Part shown: one piece after another, positions 3,465-5,391 of the stretch | How positions within the stretch are numbered: position 1 is the stretch's first letter | How the letters are laid out: each line of letters starts with the position of its first letter | Assembly (NCBI GenBank): GCA_034429275.1 | Contig: DAOUFU010000153.1 | Span: 1 to 5,391, forward strand | From: DAOUFU01 sp034429275 | GTDB lineage: Bacteria > Chloroflexota > Anaerolineae > Aggregatilineales > Aggregatilineaceae | Length of the DNA: 5,391 nucleotides | Reading direction: 5' to 3' | Made by a program: the position numbers and the translations under genes | The notes under the pieces: generated by a model | Database searches by the model: none | Seen by the model: only the letters and a program-made list of their open reading frames with translations | Told to the model about the DNA's origin: nothing

Positions 3465-5290
3465 CCACTCAGAAGCGAACCCGGTATGCGATCTATGCCC
3501 GTTACTCGTCGGACATGCAGAACGAAATCAGTCTGGAAGACCAGGAAGCAGTGTGCCGCCAGATGGTGGCGGAGAGGGGCGGCGTCGTGGTGGGCGTCTA
3601 CAAAGATGGGGCCAAGACCGGCTGGAGCCTGGACCGTGAGGGCTTCCAGGATATGCGGGCGGCGGCTGAACGCGGCAAGTTCGAGGCAGTCGTCATGTGG
3701 AAATTCGACCGGTTGGCGCGCGATCACAACCATGCAGTCATGATTAAGATGCTGCTGCGGCGCGAATACGGGCTGAAACTGTTCTGCGTGGAAGGGTTCA
3801 GTGAGGATGACGAAGATGCCGGTCCTTATGGGGCGATGATGGAGCAGATGTTGGCGGTCTTTGCCGCCTTCTACTCGCGCACCCTGAGCACGGAGGCGAA
3901 GCGGGCCAAACACCAGCGGGCCATACGTGGGGAGTTCAACGGCAGCATACCGCCGATTGGGTACGACCTGGTCCGTGTGGATGAAGGGACAGAAGAACGA
4001 CCGGCGGGGTTGTACATCAACCCGCGTCAGGCGGCCATTGTGCGCCGGGCGTTTATCATGTACTCGACCGGGGATTACAGTGATGCCGAAATCGCGGACT
4101 GGATGAATGCGCAGCGGGAAATCCAGAAGCTGCGGGCAGACCGGCAGCCCATGAACAAACACACGGTGCGCGACCTGCTGCAGAACAAGACCTACACCGG
4201 TCGTGTTTCCTATTCGGAGACTCTCTACAACGGCACGTTGGGGGAGGGCAAGAAGTCCAGCCGCCATCGTAAGACGTGGTATGAAGGCAAACACCAGGGG
4301 TTCATTTCGGATGAGCTGTTTGAGGTATGCCAGCAGGTCCGCGAAGGGATGGTCAGCCACCGGATGCCGACCAATCGGCGGCGGACGTATGTGTTGCATG
4401 ACCGGGTGTTTTGCGCCCGGTGTCTGGTGGCGATGCCGCGCGGCTTGCAGGATGACAACTACGGCAAGATGCGTCCCGCCTGGGACCGGCGGCGCGGGAC
4501 AGGTTACTACCGCTGCTTGTGCAAAGAACGGGGCTACGAGGACTGCGGCCAGTTGAGCATCCGCGAAGATGACCTCAACGAACAGGTGGTCGCGGTGCTG
4601 AGCGGGTTGGTCATTCCGGAGGATTTTCGCGAACGGGTAGAGAACGCCGTGCGCAGCCGGGTGGAGAACGAAGCGTCACTGCGGCGGATGGAGGAAATCC
4701 GGCAGATCATCGAACGCATCGATTTCCGGTGGGATCATGGGTTCATCGACCGGGATGAGTATTTCGAGAAGCGCGTGCAGCTTGAGCGCGAGATTGAGTC
4801 CCTGCGCCCCATTGACTACGATGAGTTGCATGAGGCTGCCGATTTGATCCGCAACTTCCGCACATATTGGGAGCAGTGCGCCGAGACGGACGAACCGGAT
4901 GAAGCACGCCAGCAGCTCCTGGCGAAGATTGTCGAGCAGGTGATCGTCTACGACGACCGTGTGGTAGCAATTGCGCTGCATGGTGACTTCAATGTCATTC
5001 TGGATGGGGAGGAGTCAATGCCGGTCGAAATTGCGGAGGTTTTAGGGGAAAAGATTACCGCGCGCCATTCTGAAATAACGCGCGGTCGGTGCGGGAGCGA
5101 CGGGCGTTGCACCCTCATCAGCCATCAATCCTTCCTGACCTGCGTCTGCGAGTATTGTATCATGATTTTCACTCACTTCAACCTGCGCCAACCCATCATC
5201 ATCACCTTCGACGACCGTCGCGGCATGGGAATCCTCACCGCCCCTGGGGCCATCACCCTCCGGCTGGAATGGCTGGACGCCATCGCCTGA
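3461..5290 (+). CDS. Large serine recombinase (site-specific integrase)
   Basis: ATG 3461 is preferred because GGAG (3448-3451) lies nine bases upstream and the resolvase domain begins at residue 9; ATG 3446 and TTG 3434 in frame are alternatives. The order is as expected for the family. The resolvase domain (about 9-155) has Y-A-R14-Y-S16-S, the presumed nucleophile S16, Q20, SLEDQ 24-28 and D83-R-L-A-R87. The Recombinase domain follows (about 164-290: PPIGYDL, IVRRAFIMYSTGDYSDAEI, NKTYTGRVSY). A zinc ribbon has C318-x2-C321 and C352-L-C354/C362, and a coiled coil covers about 400-460. Role: integrates and, with a directionality factor, excises the element at att sites through a serine-DNA intermediate. 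The natural end is probably near residue 515-530 (VVAIALHGDFNVIL at 501-514). The final 70-90 residues are Cys-rich, then Ile/Thr-rich, match nothing I know in this family, and run over a minus-strand promoter-like sequence, so they look like read-through into flanking DNA. Confidence 0.95.
   Translation: MTTQKRTRYAIYARYSSDMQNEISLEDQEAVCRQMVAERGGVVVGVYKDGAKTGWSLDREGFQDMRAAAERGKFEAVVMWKFDRLARDHNHAVMIKMLLRREYGLKLFCVEGFSEDDEDAGPYGAMMEQMLAVFAAFYSRTLSTEAKRAKHQRAIRGEFNGSIPPIGYDLVRVDEGTEERPAGLYINPRQAAIVRRAFIMYSTGDYSDAEIADWMNAQREIQKLRADRQPMNKHTVRDLLQNKTYTGRVSYSETLYNGTLGEGKKSSRHRKTWYEGKHQGFISDELFEVCQQVREGMVSHRMPTNRRRTYVLHDRVFCARCLVAMPRGLQDDNYGKMRPAWDRRRGTGYYRCLCKERGYEDCGQLSIREDDLNEQVVAVLSGLVIPEDFRERVENAVRSRVENEASLRRMEEIRQIIERIDFRWDHGFIDRDEYFEKRVQLEREIESLRPIDYDELHEAADLIRNFRTYWEQCAETDEPDEARQQLLAKIVEQVIVYDDRVVAIALHGDFNVILDGEESMPVEIAEVLGEKITARHSEITRGRCGSDGRCTLISHQSFLTCVCEYCIMIFTHFNLRQPIIITFDDRRGMGILTAPGAITLRLEWLDAIA
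5042..5125 (-). pseudogene. 27-codon minus-strand ORF with promoter and RBS, possibly a truncated host gene start
   Basis: ATG at 5125 is preceded by GGAAGG (5135-5130) and the promoter at 5181-5154. The product begins MADEGATPVAPAPTARYF and stops at TAA 5044-5042, antisense to the end of the integrase frame. A complete promoter-RBS-start arrangement leading into so short a frame suggests a host gene cut off by integration, whose last codons now come from element DNA. A genuine small peptide or coincidence cannot be excluded. The same frame is also open upstream to the window edge on the minus strand, which adds ambiguity. Confidence 0.3.
5057..5086. repeat. Perfect 8-bp inverted repeat ACCGCGCG/CGCGCGGT, candidate attachment-site core
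   Basis: The arms are 5057-5064 and 5079-5086 with a 14-base centre. It falls inside the integrase frame, just where the family-like part ends and the odd tail begins. Serine integrase att sites are partly symmetric, about 40-50 bp, and usually next to the integrase gene, so this is a reasonable place for one. An intrinsic terminator is unlikely because no T-run follows. Confidence 0.4.
5154..5181 (-). promoter_or_regulatory. Candidate sigma-70-type promoter on the minus strand
   Basis: Read on the minus strand: -35 TTGAAG (5181-5176), a 16-base spacer, then -10 TACAAT (5159-5154). Four of six and five of six positions match consensus, and the stretch is the most AT-rich nearby. Transcription would begin near 5147, about 22 bases before the ATG at 5125. 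Confidence 0.45.
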
Positions 5291-5391
5291 GCCGGGATCA
5301 TCGTCATCCGGATGGAACGGGCGAATCGAGACATCCATCAGCAGCTTGAGGAAGGGTTTTGGTTCAATCGCCACCACCGGCCCCGCCTCAC
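5183..5391 (+). other. Flanking sequence of different codon character, possible gene remnant
   Basis: In the integrase frame the codons from about 5183 switch to strongly C/G-ending triplets (ATC, ACC, GAC, CGC, CTG) encoding LRQPIIITFDDRRGMGIL. The same frame continues past TGA 5288-5290 to the window end with similar codon quality (AGIIVIRMERANRDIHQQLE). This looks like coding DNA on the + strand from another gene with an in-frame stop, or an antisense shadow of a minus-strand gene (Asp/Gly/Pro-rich, also open to the edge). I do not recognise either product. Confidence 0.3.

Noticed and set aside
3335..4399. Long minus-strand ORF opposite the integrase
   Set aside because: It is the antisense of clear serine recombinase coding sequence and has no recognisable motif.
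5090..5118. Possible tRNA 3' end on the minus strand (T-arm-like GGG-TGCAACG-CCC followed by CTCCCGC)
   Set aside because: The T-loop does not match TTCRANY well. No complementary acceptor 5' half (GCGGGAG) is found within tRNA distance, and no anticodon arm is visible. It is at most a degenerate fragment.
1..5391. CRISPR array
   Set aside because: The only repeats are the two 29-bp modules 182 bp apart and the 18-bp flanks of the insert. There is no regular repeat-spacer pattern.

Overview
The window is a GC-rich stretch (roughly 60% by eye) from a bacterial integrative or plasmid-like accessory element. The gene set (DUF3987-type ATPase, short CHC2/Toprim primase, large serine recombinase) and the style of the recombinase fit Chloroflexota or a similar GC-rich environmental lineage. 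That placement is inference; no taxonomic marker gene is present.

Layout, left to right, all genes on the + strand. (1) 1-1110: the C-terminal 369 codons of a DUF3987/YfjI-like replicative ATPase, cut by the left edge at what looks like its Walker A lysine. (2) 1108-1359: a 250-bp spacer with two nearly identical 29-bp modules built from the 9-mer TGACAGGTT in alternating orientation. It lies between two replication genes and is a candidate origin or structured-RNA control region. (3) 1360-2373: a 337-aa primase-like protein (CHC2 zinc finger plus Toprim) without a helicase-binding C-terminal domain. (4) 2397-2675: a 279-bp segment with no convincing protein but many stable RNA hairpins. It is bounded on both sides by GGAGG-N4-AGGCGATGA and sits exactly at the start codon of the next gene. 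I read it as a small inserted RNA element, most likely HEARO/OMEGA-RNA-like (IS200/IS605-type, target ATGA), without its own IscB/IsrB nuclease gene. (5) 2672-2860: a 62-aa protein of unknown function, whose Shine-Dalgarno sequence and ATG are now supplied by the right end of that element. (6) 2844-3359: a 171-aa degenerate serine-recombinase-like protein lacking the catalytic residues. It is cut short by a TAA, but the frame and the apparent homology continue to a TGA overlapping the next start codon. (7) 3461-5290: a full-length large serine recombinase of 609 codons, whose last 70-90 residues look like read-through into foreign sequence. (8) 5042-5391: a probable junction region with a perfect 8-bp inverted repeat, a minus-strand promoter-RBS-ATG set leading into a 27-codon ORF, and sequence of different codon character.

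Together the genes suggest an element that replicates with its own ATPase and primase and moves by a serine integrase. A second, RNA-only mobile element is nested between the replication and integration modules. The points most worth a second look are the nested RNA element with its duplicated ribosome-binding region, the interrupted inactive recombinase paralogue, and the recombinase C-terminus/attachment junction.
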